DNA from: an uncultured Lachnospiraceae bacterium
GTDB lineage: Bacteria > Bacillota > Clostridia > Lachnospirales > Lachnospiraceae
Assembly: GCA_949840915.1 (NCBI GenBank)
Contig: CATKXY010000003.1
Location: 62,001 to 126,000 of the forward strand
Length of the DNA stretch: 64,000 nt
Reading direction: 5' to 3'
The position numbers were made by a program, and so were the translations under genes. Positions 1-9,034 of the stretch are shown in pieces (position 1 is the first letter of the stretch; each line of letters begins with the position of its first letter). The notes below the pieces were generated by a model. The model saw only the letters and a program-made list of their open reading frames with translations. It was not told where the DNA came from and did not search any database.

Positions 1-918
1 GCCAAGGAGGCGGTGGGACTGATCAATGCCCTGCCGGAGATGTGGGAGAACGCAGAGGAAGACTTTCAGGAGATCTCGCAGAATTTTGCAGTGATATACA
101 ATAAGCTTCCCCAGGATGTCCAGCAGAGGCTTGCCGGTCTCGGCGATGATATCACCGCTTTTTTCGGCGATATTGTGGGGAGTATCAGCATGCCTACTAT
201 CGCGGCGGTGGGAAATTTTGCCAAGCAGCTTCCCTCCATTCTGATTGGAGTCATCATGGCGCTTTTGTCTTCTTATCTGTTTGTTGCAGAGCGGAATAAT
301 ATCACGGCCTGGTTTGGCCGGGTCTGCCCGAAGTCAATACAGGATCAGTACCTGATTGTCAAGCGCAGCCTGGTCAAAGCGGTGGGCGGCTATCTCAAGG
401 CACAGCTCAAAATCGAGCTGTGGATGTATCTGCTGCTCGTGATCGGTCTGGCGCTGCTGCAGGTGGATTATGTGCTGCTGATCGCATTTTTGATCGCGTT
501 TTTGGATTTTATTCCGTTTTTCGGCACGGGTACGGTGCTCGTGCCCTGGGCGGTCTTAAAGATTCTCAGCACGGATTATAAAATGGCGGTGGGACTTTTG
601 ATCATCTGGGGTGTGGGGCAGCTGGCGCGTCAGCTGATCCAGCCCAAGATCGTGGGGGATTCTATCGGTGTTGCGCCAATACCGACCCTGTTTCTGCTCT
701 ATATCGGGTATCGGCTGGGCGGTGTTGTGGGCATGATTGTGGCGGTTCCCCTGGGACTCATCGTCTATACAATGTATGAGGAGGGCGCTTTTGACACCAC
801 GCGGAACAGTATCCTCATACTCGTGAATGGACTGAATCATTTCCGGAAACTGGAGAAGGAGGATCTGAAAGGACTGGAAAGCCGGGAAGGCCGGAGCGGA
901 AAGGAGCCTCATGCGTAA
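1..918 (+). CDS. AI-2E family transporter, 5' end outside window
   Basis: The frame is open from base 1, so the gene begins upstream; about 305 residues are visible. The part seen has a soluble helical stretch followed by several hydrophobic segments, with the pattern of the AI-2E/UPF0118 permease family (PerM, TqsA), including a segment reading FLDFIPFFGTG near the middle and a QPKIVGDSIG segment after it, both typical of the family's C-terminal half. Members are multi-spanning inner membrane proteins thought to export small molecules or ions; the substrate cannot be told here. The stop overlaps the truA start by 8 bases, so the two are co-translated. Confidence 0.85.
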   Translation, partial: AKEAVGLINALPEMWENAEEDFQEISQNFAVIYNKLPQDVQQRLAGLGDDITAFFGDIVGSISMPTIAAVGNFAKQLPSILIGVIMALLSSYLFVAERNNITAWFGRVCPKSIQDQYLIVKRSLVKAVGGYLKAQLKIELWMYLLLVIGLALLQVDYVLLIAFLIAFLDFIPFFGTGTVLVPWAVLKILSTDYKMAVGLLIIWGVGQLARQLIQPKIVGDSIGVAPIPTLFLLYIGYRLGGVVGMIVAVPLGLIVYTMYEEGAFDTTRNSILILVNGLNHFRKLEKEDLKGLESREGRSGKEPHA

Positions 919-1648
919 TATCAGACTTCTGCTTCAGTATGAAGGAACCAGATATCAGGGCTGGCAGAGACAGAGTTCCACGGATAACACCATACAGGGT
1001 AAGCTTGAGACTCTGTTGTCGAGAATGTGCAAAGAAGCCGTCGGGCTGCAGGGAAGCGGCAGGACGGATGCGGGAGTACACGCTTTGGGACAGGTGGCTA
1101 ATTTTCATACGGACTGTACCATGTCTCCGGAGGAGATGCGCAGCTATATCAATCGTTATCTGCCGGAGGATATCGCGGTGGTGGAGGTCTCGGAGGTGTC
1201 TGCCCGCTTTCACAGCAGACTGAATGCGCGGGGCAAGCATTATGTGTATCATGTTATAAACAGTGATGTCCCGGATGTATTCCGAAGGCGCTATGCGCTG
1301 GAGGTGCCGGAGGCTTTGGACGTGGGAGCCATGGAGCGGGCGGCGGCGCTTCTTTTGGGAGAGCATGATTTCAAGAGCTTCACCTCGGCAAAGAAGGGCA
1401 AAAAGTCCACGGTGCGCCGCATAGATGAGATCGCCATAACCGGGGAGGGTGGATTGCTCTGCTTTTCCTTCCGGGGAAACGGTTTTCTGCATCATATGAT
1501 CCGGATCCTAATGGGAACGCTTCTGGAAGTGGGCATGGGCAAGAGGACACCCGAGAGCATGACGGAGCTTCTTGCGGCCTGTGACAGGGAGCAGGCGGGG
1601 CCGCTGGTGCCTGCAAAGGGGCTTACCCTGGCGGAGGTTTTTTTCTGA
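911..1648 (+). CDS. truA: tRNA pseudouridine(38-40) synthase TruA
   Basis: 245 residues, the usual length for TruA. It isomerises uridines 38-40 in the anticodon arm of many tRNAs. The catalytic motif RTDAGVHA is present at about residues 51-58, with Asp53 as the expected nucleophile; the N-terminal YEGTRYQGWQ block and the later HDFKSF and RGNGFLHHMIR blocks are also family signatures. The ATG start overlaps the end of the upstream permease gene. A clear intrinsic terminator follows 45 bases after the stop, so this ends the transcript. Confidence 0.97.
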   Translation: MRNIRLLLQYEGTRYQGWQRQSSTDNTIQGKLETLLSRMCKEAVGLQGSGRTDAGVHALGQVANFHTDCTMSPEEMRSYINRYLPEDIAVVEVSEVSARFHSRLNARGKHYVYHVINSDVPDVFRRRYALEVPEALDVGAMERAAALLLGEHDFKSFTSAKKGKKSTVRRIDEIAITGEGGLLCFSFRGNGFLHHMIRILMGTLLEVGMGKRTPESMTELLAACDREQAGPLVPAKGLTLAEVFF

Positions 1649-1693
1649 AAGTACTATATTAAAAAATATTATTCTATATTATTGAAACTTTTT

Positions 1694-1728
1694 CCCCTCA
1701 AAACAGTCTTATATTTTGAGGGGATTTT
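1694..1728 (+). terminator. Intrinsic terminator after truA
   Basis: A 10-bp perfect inverted repeat (cccctcaaaa / ttttgagggg) with a 10-base loop is followed by atttttg. It closes the permease-truA transcript. Confidence 0.85.
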
Positions 1729-1777
1729 TGCGCTATTATGCGGGTTTTCGACAGTTTATAGAATTTTAAGAATTTAT

Positions 1778-1808
1778 TTGCAAAAAATATGCAGTATTCT
1801 GCTAGACT
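1778..1808 (+). promoter_or_regulatory. Possible promoter of the ECF sigma operon
   Basis: TTGCAA at 1778-1783 and an extended -10 TGC-TAGACT ending at 1808, spacer 19. The spacer is long, so support is moderate; no distinct ECF-type autoregulatory motif was recognised. Confidence 0.35.
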
Positions 1809-1897
1809 AAGGGATGTTACAGATTGAAGGGTTGTAAATTTCATGATTTTTTCCTTTTTCATGAATTGCAATCTCGCCTTGCAAGACGAAAAGAGAT

Positions 1898-2494
1898 ATG
1901 GCTGGATTTGAAAAAGACGAATTGCATTTGAAAATTGATGAAAAGATTGACAGGTACGAAGCGATGCTGTTCGGTATTGCCTATCTGAGACTGGAGAACA
2001 GGCAGGACGCGGAGGATGTGGTGCAGGATACCTTTTACCGGTATCTTCTTCATCTGAGATCCGGCAGGGATTTTGCGGATGAGGAGCACGAGAAGGCATG
2101 GCTGATCAAGGTCACGGTGAACTGCTGCAGGAAATGCCGGCGCAGCGCATGGGTAAGGCACCGCTCGGCGCAGCCGTTGGAGGAACAGCTGGAGAACCCT
2201 TCCGGGCAGGGGACTGAGGAAAGTTCCCGCAAGGCGCCGGAGGCTGTGAGCGGGTATCCGGCTGTCCCGGAGGAAGCGGTGCTCAGGCGGGAGAGCGGAG
2301 AGCAGGTGCTCTCGGCAGTGATGGCACTTCCCGTAAAATACCGCGATGTGATCCACTTGTTTTATTACGAGGGAATGTCGGTGCGGGAGATGGGGAGACT
2401 GCTGGGGAGAAAGGAGTCCACAGTCACCTCTCAGCTCACCAGAGGGCGTGAGCTTTTGCGGGAGTCCTTAAAGGAGGAATTTGATTTTGCGTAA
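1898..2494 (+). CDS. ECF-type RNA polymerase sigma factor
   Basis: 198 residues, short sigma-70 family protein with region 2 (about residues 20-65, containing the DAEDVVQDTFYRYL block that binds -10 DNA and core) and region 4 (about residues 140-190, ending in a helix-turn-helix REMGRLLGRKESTVTSQL). A charged linker joins them; there is no region 1 or 3, as in ECF sigmas. The next gene overlaps its end by a few bases and encodes a membrane protein, the normal arrangement for an ECF sigma with its anti-sigma or target protein. The inducing signal is unknown. Confidence 0.9.
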   Translation: MAGFEKDELHLKIDEKIDRYEAMLFGIAYLRLENRQDAEDVVQDTFYRYLLHLRSGRDFADEEHEKAWLIKVTVNCCRKCRRSAWVRHRSAQPLEEQLENPSGQGTEESSRKAPEAVSGYPAVPEEAVLRRESGEQVLSAVMALPVKYRDVIHLFYYEGMSVREMGRLLGRKESTVTSQLTRGRELLRESLKEEFDFA

Positions 2495-3299
2495 ATTTCA
2501 GGATTCGTACAGGGATGCCGTGGACAGTCTGGAAAGACGCAGGCTGACTGCAGAGGAACTGTTAAACGGCCCGCCCAGGAGGGTGCGCCGGGCAGAAAAT
2601 TTCTGGATGAAAGGTGTTGCGGCCGCAGCAATTCTGCTCTTGTGCAGTGTGAGCACGGCGACGGCGGTGAATTATCATAGAAGCCGGATCCGCGTAGAAC
2701 AGCAGGGCTATTCTCTCACCAGTGTGGCTGAAGACATTGGCGCGGAGGCAGGCATTGGAGGAAACGAAGGTGCGGACGGCACAGAGCCGCGTATGGCCGC
2801 GTACTCTCCGGAGGAGGGCGCGGCGGAAGATGAAGGGTATTTCGTGGAGACCATAGAGGAGCAGAGAGAGTATAGCTCTGTTGAAGATTTCCGCCGGGCG
2901 GAGCAGATCACCATGGTTCTGCCGGAGCCGCAGCTGCTGGGTGAGGAGGATGTAAGCTGGCAGATTTATGCGGTGGGCGACGGAGAATCGGTGACGGCAA
3001 TGCTTTTTGGCGGCGATGGCCGGAGCTTTATGATGCACCAGTGGGATACCAGGGGACTCGTCGGATTTGCCTCGGCTACCTCCTACATGGGTGAGAGCGC
3101 CAACGAGCGCGAGATCATGAACGGTCAGGGAATGTCCTATGTGGTGTTTGATTCTATGGAGGGATCGGAAGTCATATCCACTCATGCGGTGATCTCTGCA
3201 AACGGCAGAGAACTCTGCATGGATTTCCAGGGATATGACGAGGAGACAATTGAGAGGACATTGAATACGCTTGACCTGAGCGCATATTTTGCAGATTAG
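2487..3299 (+). CDS. Membrane-anchored protein, putative anti-sigma or sigma-associated (DUF4367-like)
   Basis: About 270 residues. A cytoplasmic N-terminus of some 40 residues is followed by one transmembrane segment (GVAAAAILLLCSV) and an extracytoplasmic part rich in acidic residues. The last 130 residues have the pattern of DUF4367 domains found in Clostridia next to ECF sigma genes. Two TTG starts are possible, 2481 and 2487; the AAGGAGG at 2471-2477 is better spaced for 2487. Coupling to the sigma gene (overlap) suggests it holds the sigma factor at the membrane, but no zinc-finger anti-sigma motif is visible, so that role is inferred. Confidence 0.65.
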   Translation: MRKFQDSYRDAVDSLERRRLTAEELLNGPPRRVRRAENFWMKGVAAAAILLLCSVSTATAVNYHRSRIRVEQQGYSLTSVAEDIGAEAGIGGNEGADGTEPRMAAYSPEEGAAEDEGYFVETIEEQREYSSVEDFRRAEQITMVLPEPQLLGEEDVSWQIYAVGDGESVTAMLFGGDGRSFMMHQWDTRGLVGFASATSYMGESANEREIMNGQGMSYVVFDSMEGSEVISTHAVISANGRELCMDFQGYDEETIERTLNTLDLSAYFAD

Positions 3300-3340
3300 A
3301 TGGTTGACAATGGTTTTGAGATGTGATGAGGTGAAAAGTT

Positions 3341-4039
3341 ATGGAGAGAAACCTTGTAGTGTATAATGATAATACCGGTATTTCGGAAAAGATGGGGGCG
3401 TTGTTTGCAGGGGAGAGCATTCATATGCAGGTGGCAGGCAGCCTGGAGGAGCTTTTGAGCCTCCTGGAGGAAGGCCGGATGCATCTGGTGCTGATCGATG
3501 TGGAACTGGACGGAAAGGGCTGGTGCAATGGAATTGAGGTGCTGGCACATATCAGAAAGAAAAGCAGTATTCCCATAATCGTGGTTTCGGCTCAGAGCGC
3601 GGAGACGGCCAAAATAATGGCGCTGAATGCAGGAGCGGACGATTATGTGGTGGCGGGATGCAATCCGCTGGAGCTTCTGGCCCGTGTAAAGTGTCAGCTG
3701 CGCCGTTATAATCAGCTGGTAAATATGTGCAGTAACATAGACCGCATTTACAGGGTGGACGGTCTTGTGGTGAACGATCTGTATCGCAGCGTTACCGTGG
3801 ACGGCAGAGAGGTGAAGCTGACGCCCATCGAGTATAAGATCTTAAAGCTTCTGGTGCAGGAGCGCGGCAGGGTGCTCTCCATCAGCCAGATTTATGAGTC
3901 TATCTGGCATATGCAGGCCATAGGTGCAGATAATACAATTGCGGTGCATATTCGCCATATCCGGGAAAAGATCGAGCAGAATCCCAAGGAGCCCTATTAT
4001 CTGAAGGTAGTCTGGGGAACCGGCTATAAAGTAGGATAG
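3341..4039 (+). CDS. OmpR-family response regulator with atypical receiver domain
   Basis: 232 residues: receiver domain (1-120) and winged-helix DNA-binding domain (about 135-232, with LTPIEYKILKLL and the recognition region NTIAVHIRHIREKIE). The phospho-acceptor position is Asp53 in LIDVELDG. The conserved lysine that normally stands in a KPF motif is replaced: the segment after GADDY reads VVAGCNPLEL. The N-terminal acidic pair is reduced to a single Asp (NDN, residues 9-11). No histidine kinase gene lies beside it. It may act without standard phosphorylation. GAGGTG ribosome binding site precedes the ATG. Confidence 0.85.
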   Translation: MERNLVVYNDNTGISEKMGALFAGESIHMQVAGSLEELLSLLEEGRMHLVLIDVELDGKGWCNGIEVLAHIRKKSSIPIIVVSAQSAETAKIMALNAGADDYVVAGCNPLELLARVKCQLRRYNQLVNMCSNIDRIYRVDGLVVNDLYRSVTVDGREVKLTPIEYKILKLLVQERGRVLSISQIYESIWHMQAIGADNTIAVHIRHIREKIEQNPKEPYYLKVVWGTGYKVG

Positions 4040-4065
4040 AGGAAAGGAGCATAAGAAACATAGAC

Positions 4066-4833
4066 ATGGAAGTTGTGAACGAGAGAAAATGGCAGGGTGT
4101 CAGCGGCAGCACGCTGAAACTTCTGGCCGTTGTCACGATGCTGACGGATCACATTGCCGCAACGGTGCTGGTGCGCATGCTGCAGGCCGGAGCCGGTCAG
4201 GAACTCTATATTGTATATAACGCAATGCGTCAGATCGGACGCATTGCGTTTCCAATTTATTGCTTTATGCTGGTGGAGGGACTGGAGCATACGCGAAACC
4301 GATGGCGGTATGCCGCGAGACTGGCAATTTTCGCGCTGATCAGTGAGATTCCGTTTGATCTGGCCTTCAGCAGCAGGGTGTTGGAATTCGGTTATCAGAA
4401 TGTATTTTTTACATTGACCATAGGGCTGGCGACATTGATCGTCATTGAAGAGATCGGGAAGCGTCACTGCGGTGAGAACGGCAGAGAGCAGTTGACTGGC
4501 GCGGGCGTGATCCTGACGGTGGGAACGGCAGTGGCGGGCATGGGACTCGCAGCTCTTCTGCAGACGGATTATGGCTGGCGCGGTGTGGCCTGTATTCTGG
4601 TCCTGTACTTTTTCCGCAGGAGGCGGACAATGGCTCTCGTCATGGGCTATGCGGCATTTGTGCTGTTATTGGGAGAGCTTGCGGCGCTTTTGGCGTTTCT
4701 GGCTCTGGCGCTGTACAGGGGGCGAAAGGGATATTCCTGCAAATACTTTTTCTATGGATTTTATCCATTGCATCTGCTTTTGCTGTATCTTGCCTGTGTG
4801 CTCTTGGGAGTCGCGGCGTACTCCGCAATCTGA
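4066..4833 (+). CDS. TraX family membrane protein
   Basis: 255 residues and very hydrophobic, with about eight membrane segments. The first segment TLKLLAVVTMLTDHIA and the RQIGRIAFPIYCFMLVEGLEHT block are typical of the TraX family (PF05857). The founding member acetylates F-pilin in E. coli, but chromosomal Firmicutes members are common and their substrate is unknown; they resemble acyltransferase-type membrane proteins. An AAAGGAG sits about 17 bases before the ATG, longer than ideal, and no better start was found. It follows the response regulator by 26 bases and may be co-transcribed. Confidence 0.8.
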   Translation: MEVVNERKWQGVSGSTLKLLAVVTMLTDHIAATVLVRMLQAGAGQELYIVYNAMRQIGRIAFPIYCFMLVEGLEHTRNRWRYAARLAIFALISEIPFDLAFSSRVLEFGYQNVFFTLTIGLATLIVIEEIGKRHCGENGREQLTGAGVILTVGTAVAGMGLAALLQTDYGWRGVACILVLYFFRRRRTMALVMGYAAFVLLLGELAALLAFLALALYRGRKGYSCKYFFYGFYPLHLLLLYLACVLLGVAAYSAI

Positions 4834-4874
4834 TAAAAATTTGACATAATTTATGAAAGAAGGGGATTCTTTCG

Positions 4875-4903
4875 TTGACTAATTGTGCAAAATTGTGTAA
4901 AAT
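4875..4903 (+). promoter_or_regulatory. Strong sigma-A promoter for the GH105 gene
   Basis: TTGACT (4875-4880), 17-base spacer, TAAAAT (4898-4903). It lies 45 bases before the start codon. Confidence 0.75.
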
Positions 4904-4947
4904 AGATAGCAAGCATACAATTTTACATAGTAACGGAGGATGTCCAA

Positions 4948-6090
4948 ATGCAAATGCCTATTTTTGAGAAGTATATTGACGAGTTGATTGAAAAAAGTAC
5001 GCTGGATGTTCCGGCATGGAACATTGAGAAAGCAAGAGAAGGAAAGGCTTCCGGCTGGAATTATATCGACGGATGCATGATCCTGGCCCTTCTTGAAATT
5101 TACAATGCCACTGGCGAGAAAAAGTATTATGAATTTGCGGATGCATATATCAATCACAGAGTGCAGGAGGATGGTTCCATCAACGGTTATTCCGTGGAGG
5201 AGTACAATATCGACAATGTCAATGCAGGAAAGACGCTGTTTTCCCTTTATGAGATAAACGGTAAAGAGAAATACAGAAAGGCTATCGACCTGATCTACAG
5301 TCAGGTACAGAACCAGCCCCGCACAGAGGAAGGGAACTTCTGGCATAAAAAGATTTATCCCAATCAGGTGTGGCTTGACGGTATGTATATGGGACAGCCC
5401 TTCTATATGGAGTACGAGACCAAGTTTAACAATAAGGAGAATTACAAGGACATTTTCAGTCAGTTTGCCAATGTGGTAAAATATGTCCGGAACAAGGAGA
5501 CAGGCCTGTATTATCACGGGTATGACGCTTCCAAAACGGCATTCTGGTGTGACAAGGAGACCGGCCTCTCCCAGAATTTCTGGCTGAGAGCGCTGGGATG
5601 GTATTCCATGGCTCTTCTGGACACGCTGAATAAGTGTGAGCCCGGCGAGGAGTGGAAGGCTGAGTATGATAATCTGAAGCAGGTATTTGTGGATCTGATC
5701 GATTCCATGCTGAAATTCCAGGATGAGAGCGGTATGTGGTATCAGCTGCCCGCCCGCGGAGGAGAGGAACCCAACTATCTGGAGACCAGCGGCAGCGCTA
5801 TCATGGCATATTCTCTGCTGAAGGGTGTGCGTCTGGGATTTTTACCTGAAAGCTACAGAGAGTATGGCCTGAAGGCTTTCAAGGGAATCTGTGACAAATA
5901 CCTGAAAGAGAAAGACGGGCACCTGAGTCTGGGAGGAATCTGTCTGGTTGCGGGCTTGGGGCCGGAGAGCAATACCCGCAGAGACGGTACTTTTGAATAT
6001 TATATGTCTGAGCCCATCGTCGAGGATGACGCAAAGGGTGTGGGACCTCTGCTTCTGGCATACACGGAGATGCGCAGACTGGGTGACTGA
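4948..6090 (+). CDS. GH105 unsaturated rhamnogalacturonyl hydrolase
   Basis: 380 residues, right length for GH88/GH105 enzymes of the YteR/YesR type. These cytoplasmic alpha/alpha-barrel enzymes remove the unsaturated uronate left by pectin (rhamnogalacturonan) lyases. The [12 protein letters not shown] block carries the Asp expected as general acid/base, and [15 protein letters not shown] plus the [16 protein letters not shown] block are family hallmarks. There is no signal peptide, in line with action on imported oligosaccharides. It has its own promoter and a GGAGG site before the ATG. No pectin transporter lies next to it. Confidence 0.9.
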   Translation: MQMPIFEKYIDELIEKSTLDVPAWNIEKAREGKASGWNYIDGCMILALLEIYNATGEKKYYEFADAYINHRVQEDGSINGYSVEEYNIDNVNAGKTLFSLYEINGKEKYRKAIDLIYSQVQNQPRTEEGNFWHKKIYPNQVWLDGMYMGQPFYMEYETKFNNKENYKDIFSQFANVVKYVRNKETGLYYHGYDASKTAFWCDKETGLSQNFWLRALGWYSMALLDTLNKCEPGEEWKAEYDNLKQVFVDLIDSMLKFQDESGMWYQLPARGGEEPNYLETSGSAIMAYSLLKGVRLGFLPESYREYGLKAFKGICDKYLKEKDGHLSLGGICLVAGLGPESNTRRDGTFEYYMSEPIVEDDAKGVGPLLLAYTEMRRLGD

Positions 6091-6134
6091 TATCAGGTAT
6101 TGTCAATTTTGGGGGAAGGGAAGACGGTGATAAG

Positions 6135-7832
6135 ATGAAGAGTAAATTTTTTCATTCACTGAAATTTAAGATTGTGGTTATGACGGCAGTGATCTGCGCG
6201 ATGCTGTCAGTGATTCTGACCGTGTTTCTCATAAAGTCGGCCAAGGAAAATTACAGCGACATCGTACATAAGTATGTGTATGATCTGACAATCGCATACG
6301 GGAGAGAGATCGAGACGCTGGTGGAGGTCGAGGGGCTGGAGAACACATTGCGTGCGGATGTTCTGGAGGACAAGCTGGCGGATGCCAATGTCACCGGTAT
6401 GGAAACTTCCTATGCTTACATTACGGATGCAGAGGGAATTATGCTGTATCATCCCGAAAAAGATAAGATTGGCAGCAAGGTAGAGAATGTTGTGGTGAAC
6501 GGCCTGGCGGAGGATCTGCAGGCGGGGATCACTCATGAGCCTGACGTGATCGAATACGGTTATAACAACGACAGGAAATATGCGGGATATTTTATCGATG
6601 AGGCCAGAAATTTTATTCTGGTGGTCACAGTGAATGAAGCGGAACTGATGGCTCCTTTTTCTCAGATAGTTCTCACGGCCAACGGGTTCAATTTAGGCTT
6701 TGGAATTACTGCCGTTGCCGCAGTTCTGATCATCATCACCGTAATGCTTTCCTCTTTGCAGTTTGCAGTTAATTCCGTGGGCAGGCTGGCTGATCTGGAT
6801 TTTACCTCTCTGGATGCGGAGAAGGAAAAGAAATACATAAAGCGTAAAGATGAGATCGGCGACATCCTGCGCGCGGTGGTGGCGCTGCGGGGCAGTCAGG
6901 CTGAGGTGTTGAGCGGACTGCAGAAGCAGGGCGGAGATCTCTTTGAAGAGGCGGAGAAGCTGAGCTCCTCTGCGGGAGATACCATTGCCAGTGTGCATGA
7001 GATAGAGAAAGCGGTATCCGAGATGGCTACAGGAGCTACCATGCAGGCTGAGGAGACACAGCGCGCCACGGAGAATGTGATCGACATCGGAAATATGATC
7101 GAAGCGGCTTACGGGAGCACCACGGTGCTGGCTCAGGATGCGGACAATGTAAGAAAACAGGGGCAGGATGCCAATAAGATTCTGAATGAGTTGGTGGACG
7201 GACAGAAGGTTATGGTGGACAATATCAATGACGTCTATTCCAAGACGCAGGAAGCCAATTTGTCTGCCAAGAGAATTTCCGAGGTGGTTGAGCTGATTAC
7301 GGAGCTTGCAAGCGAGACCAATCTGCTCTCTCTGAACGCTTCCATCGAGGCGGCCAGAGCGGGAGAGGCAGGCAAAGGTTTCGCAGTGGTTGCGGAGAAT
7401 ATTAAGAAGCTGGCGGAGCAGACCACAGAATCCGCTACGGATATCAATGCCATTATCCAGGAGCTGGAGATCCGCTCCGAGGAGACGGTGGAGAAGACGG
7501 ATGCCGTGAAGACGATCGTAGACAGGCAGGAGGCGGAGATGCAGCGCACGGCGGATATCGTTCACAGCGTTATCTCCAATATCAACCGGCTGATCGAGCG
7601 GATCGACGATATTGCCGGTAATATTAAGCAGATTGATCAGGCCAAGGAAAATGTGGTGGATGTTATTCAGAATCTGTCCGCGGTATCTGAGGAGAACGCA
7701 GCTGCAACACAGGAGACCAGCGCCTCTACCGTGATGGCCATGAATACGATGGAGACCATCGCTGAGGATGCGGTAAGGCTCAGGACCATTGCCGAGGCAT
7801 TGGAGCAGGGAGTACAGCAGTTTAAGCTGTAG
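6135..7832 (+). CDS. Methyl-accepting chemotaxis protein with Cache-type sensor
   Basis: 565 residues: N-terminal transmembrane helix (about 13-33), an extracytoplasmic ligand domain of about 150 residues with the single-Cache pattern ([20 protein letters not shown]), a second transmembrane helix (about 185-210), a HAMP-like linker, and a long coiled-coil signalling domain with the conserved hairpin tip [31 protein letters not shown]. It would relay a ligand signal to CheA/CheW. The gene stands alone and converges on mntP with only 19 bases between stops. Confidence 0.93.
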   Translation: MKSKFFHSLKFKIVVMTAVICAMLSVILTVFLIKSAKENYSDIVHKYVYDLTIAYGREIETLVEVEGLENTLRADVLEDKLADANVTGMETSYAYITDAEGIMLYHPEKDKIGSKVENVVVNGLAEDLQAGITHEPDVIEYGYNNDRKYAGYFIDEARNFILVVTVNEAELMAPFSQIVLTANGFNLGFGITAVAAVLIIITVMLSSLQFAVNSVGRLADLDFTSLDAEKEKKYIKRKDEIGDILRAVVALRGSQAEVLSGLQKQGGDLFEEAEKLSSSAGDTIASVHEIEKAVSEMATGATMQAEETQRATENVIDIGNMIEAAYGSTTVLAQDADNVRKQGQDANKILNELVDGQKVMVDNINDVYSKTQEANLSAKRISEVVELITELASETNLLSLNASIEAARAGEAGKGFAVVAENIKKLAEQTTESATDINAIIQELEIRSEETVEKTDAVKTIVDRQEAEMQRTADIVHSVISNINRLIERIDDIAGNIKQIDQAKENVVDVIQNLSAVSEENAAATQETSASTVMAMNTMETIAEDAVRLRTIAEALEQGVQQFKL

Positions 7833-7851
7833 CCGGATGGACGCGGTAGAT

Positions 7852-8412
7852 TTACAGAATGCCCAGATGTTCTAACAGGATCTTGATGCCCATGCTGATG
7901 AGAATGATGCCTCCGATGAATTCCGCTCTTGCTTTGTATTTGGAGCCGAAGATGTTGCCTGCCTTGACGCCTGCGGCGGAGAGTGCGAAGGTGATGACAC
8001 CGATAAGGCATACGGCAGGGAGAATCCGTACCTGCAGGAAAGCGAAGGTTACGCCCACTGCCAGAGCGTCGATGCTGGTTGCTACTGCGAGCAGAAACAT
8101 CGTTTTTATATCTAATGAGTCGTTTGCGCTCTCCTCGTTTCGGGAGAGCGCTTCTTTTATCATAGAGATGCCGATGGTACTCAATAATAGAAAAGCGATC
8201 CAGTGGTCGATGGCAATAATATTTTTTTCAAACCGGCTTCCGAGCAGATAACCAAGAGCCGGCATCAGAGCCTGAAAGGCTCCGAACCAGAGGCCGACGG
8301 CGCAGGATTTCTTCAGACCGGCCTCCTTCATGGCCAGCCCCTTGCAGATTGAGACGGCAAAGGCATCCATGGCCAGTCCTATGGCGATCAGGGACAAGGT
8401 GAACAGATTCAT
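7852..8412 (-). CDS. mntP: Putative manganese efflux pump MntP
   Basis: 186 residues with six hydrophobic segments arranged as two similar halves, each carrying the acidic family motif ([14 protein letters not shown] at the start and [14 protein letters not shown] in the middle). This matches MntP/YebN (DUF204), which exports Mn(II) and protects against manganese excess. On the minus strand a TATAAT box lies at 8443-8448, about 30 bases upstream of the start. I could not recognise a yybP-ykoY manganese riboswitch in the short leader. The next gene upstream, the cold-shock gene, ends in its own terminator. Confidence 0.9.
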   Translation of the reverse strand: MNLFTLSLIAIGLAMDAFAVSICKGLAMKEAGLKKSCAVGLWFGAFQALMPALGYLLGSRFEKNIIAIDHWIAFLLLSTIGISMIKEALSRNEESANDSLDIKTMFLLAVATSIDALAVGVTFAFLQVRILPAVCLIGVITFALSAAGVKAGNIFGSKYKARAEFIGGIILISMGIKILLEHLGIL

Positions 8413-8494
8413 AAAGTGACTCCCTGCTATTTTTCCTATGATATTATATGCGCTAATCCGGCGGGAAGGTTCCGGGAAACGAAAAGATTCTGAT

Positions 8495-8531
8495 GAAAAA
8501 AAGAACCGCTCCCGGCGGGAACGGTTCTTTA
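8495..8531 (-). terminator. Intrinsic terminator after the cold-shock gene
   Basis: Read on the minus strand, AGAACCGTTCCCGCCGGGAGCGGTTCT-type hairpin (8502-8528) followed by seven T residues. It separates the cold-shock gene from mntP. Confidence 0.85.
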
Positions 8532-8550
8532 TGTTTGTTGGCAGTGGTGA

Positions 8551-8766
8551 TTAAGCTACAACCGTTACGTTGGTAGCGCGAACCTTGCTGCTGTTCTGAG
8601 GATCGCTCTCGGTATCGAAGGAAACCTTCTGACCTTCCTCAAGGGACTTAAAGCCCTCTGCATTGATTGCGGAGAAGTGTACGAAAACCTCCTCGCCGGT
8701 TGCATCGTTGGTGATGAAACCGTAACCTTTCTGAGCGTTAAACCATTTTACTGTACCGTTGTTCAT
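8551..8766 (-). CDS. Cold-shock protein, CspA family
   Basis: 71 residues from the ATG at 8766, the normal size for a CspA-type single cold-shock domain. Both RNA-binding motifs are present: KGYGFI (RNP1) and VFVHFSAI (RNP2). The longer open frame starting at 8799 is rejected because AGAAGGAGG sits immediately before the inner ATG. The protein would bind single-stranded RNA or DNA and melt structures. It is expressed from a strong promoter with a leader of about 165 bases, typical of cold-shock genes. Confidence 0.95.
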   Translation of the reverse strand: MNNGTVKWFNAQKGYGFITNDATGEEVFVHFSAINAEGFKSLEEGQKVSFDTESDPQNSSKVRATNVTVVA

Positions 8767-8967
8767 GTGGTACCTCCTTCTTTTGGGGACATTGCCCATT
8801 TCAGTAATAGTGATTCTAAAACGTAGGACAATAAAATCACATATTTTTGCAAACCATTCTTATCCTTATAGAAATAAAAGTAACAATGACTTACAAAAAT
8901 ATGTGAGTTCAATGACTTTCATTTAGAATACGTTGACAGTATAGCATCAGTTTTGCGTCTGTGTCAA
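8767..8967 (-). promoter_or_regulatory. cspA-type promoter and structured 5' leader
   Basis: On the minus strand TTGACA (8967-8962), an 18-base spacer and TATACT (8943-8938) form a near-consensus promoter. The transcript leader of about 165 bases contains a perfect 13-bp inverted repeat (8837-8849 with 8894-8906) and a second, imperfect pairing possibility between the gattctaaaacgt and tttagaatacgt segments. Long structured leaders control cspA mRNA stability and translation by temperature in other bacteria; that role here is inferred. Confidence 0.7.
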
Positions 8968-9034
8968 GTATATTTTTATGCCTATCTGCAAAAAGTAATT
9001 TTAATAAACGCTATGGCGGACAAGGGGTGAGCAT

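Noticed and set aside
4066..4833. Conjugation gene (TraX) as sign of a plasmid or ICE
   Set aside because: Chromosomal TraX-like genes are common in Firmicutes and no other transfer gene lies nearby.
8413..8494. yybP-ykoY manganese riboswitch before mntP
   Set aside because: The leader is too short and no matching helices were seen.
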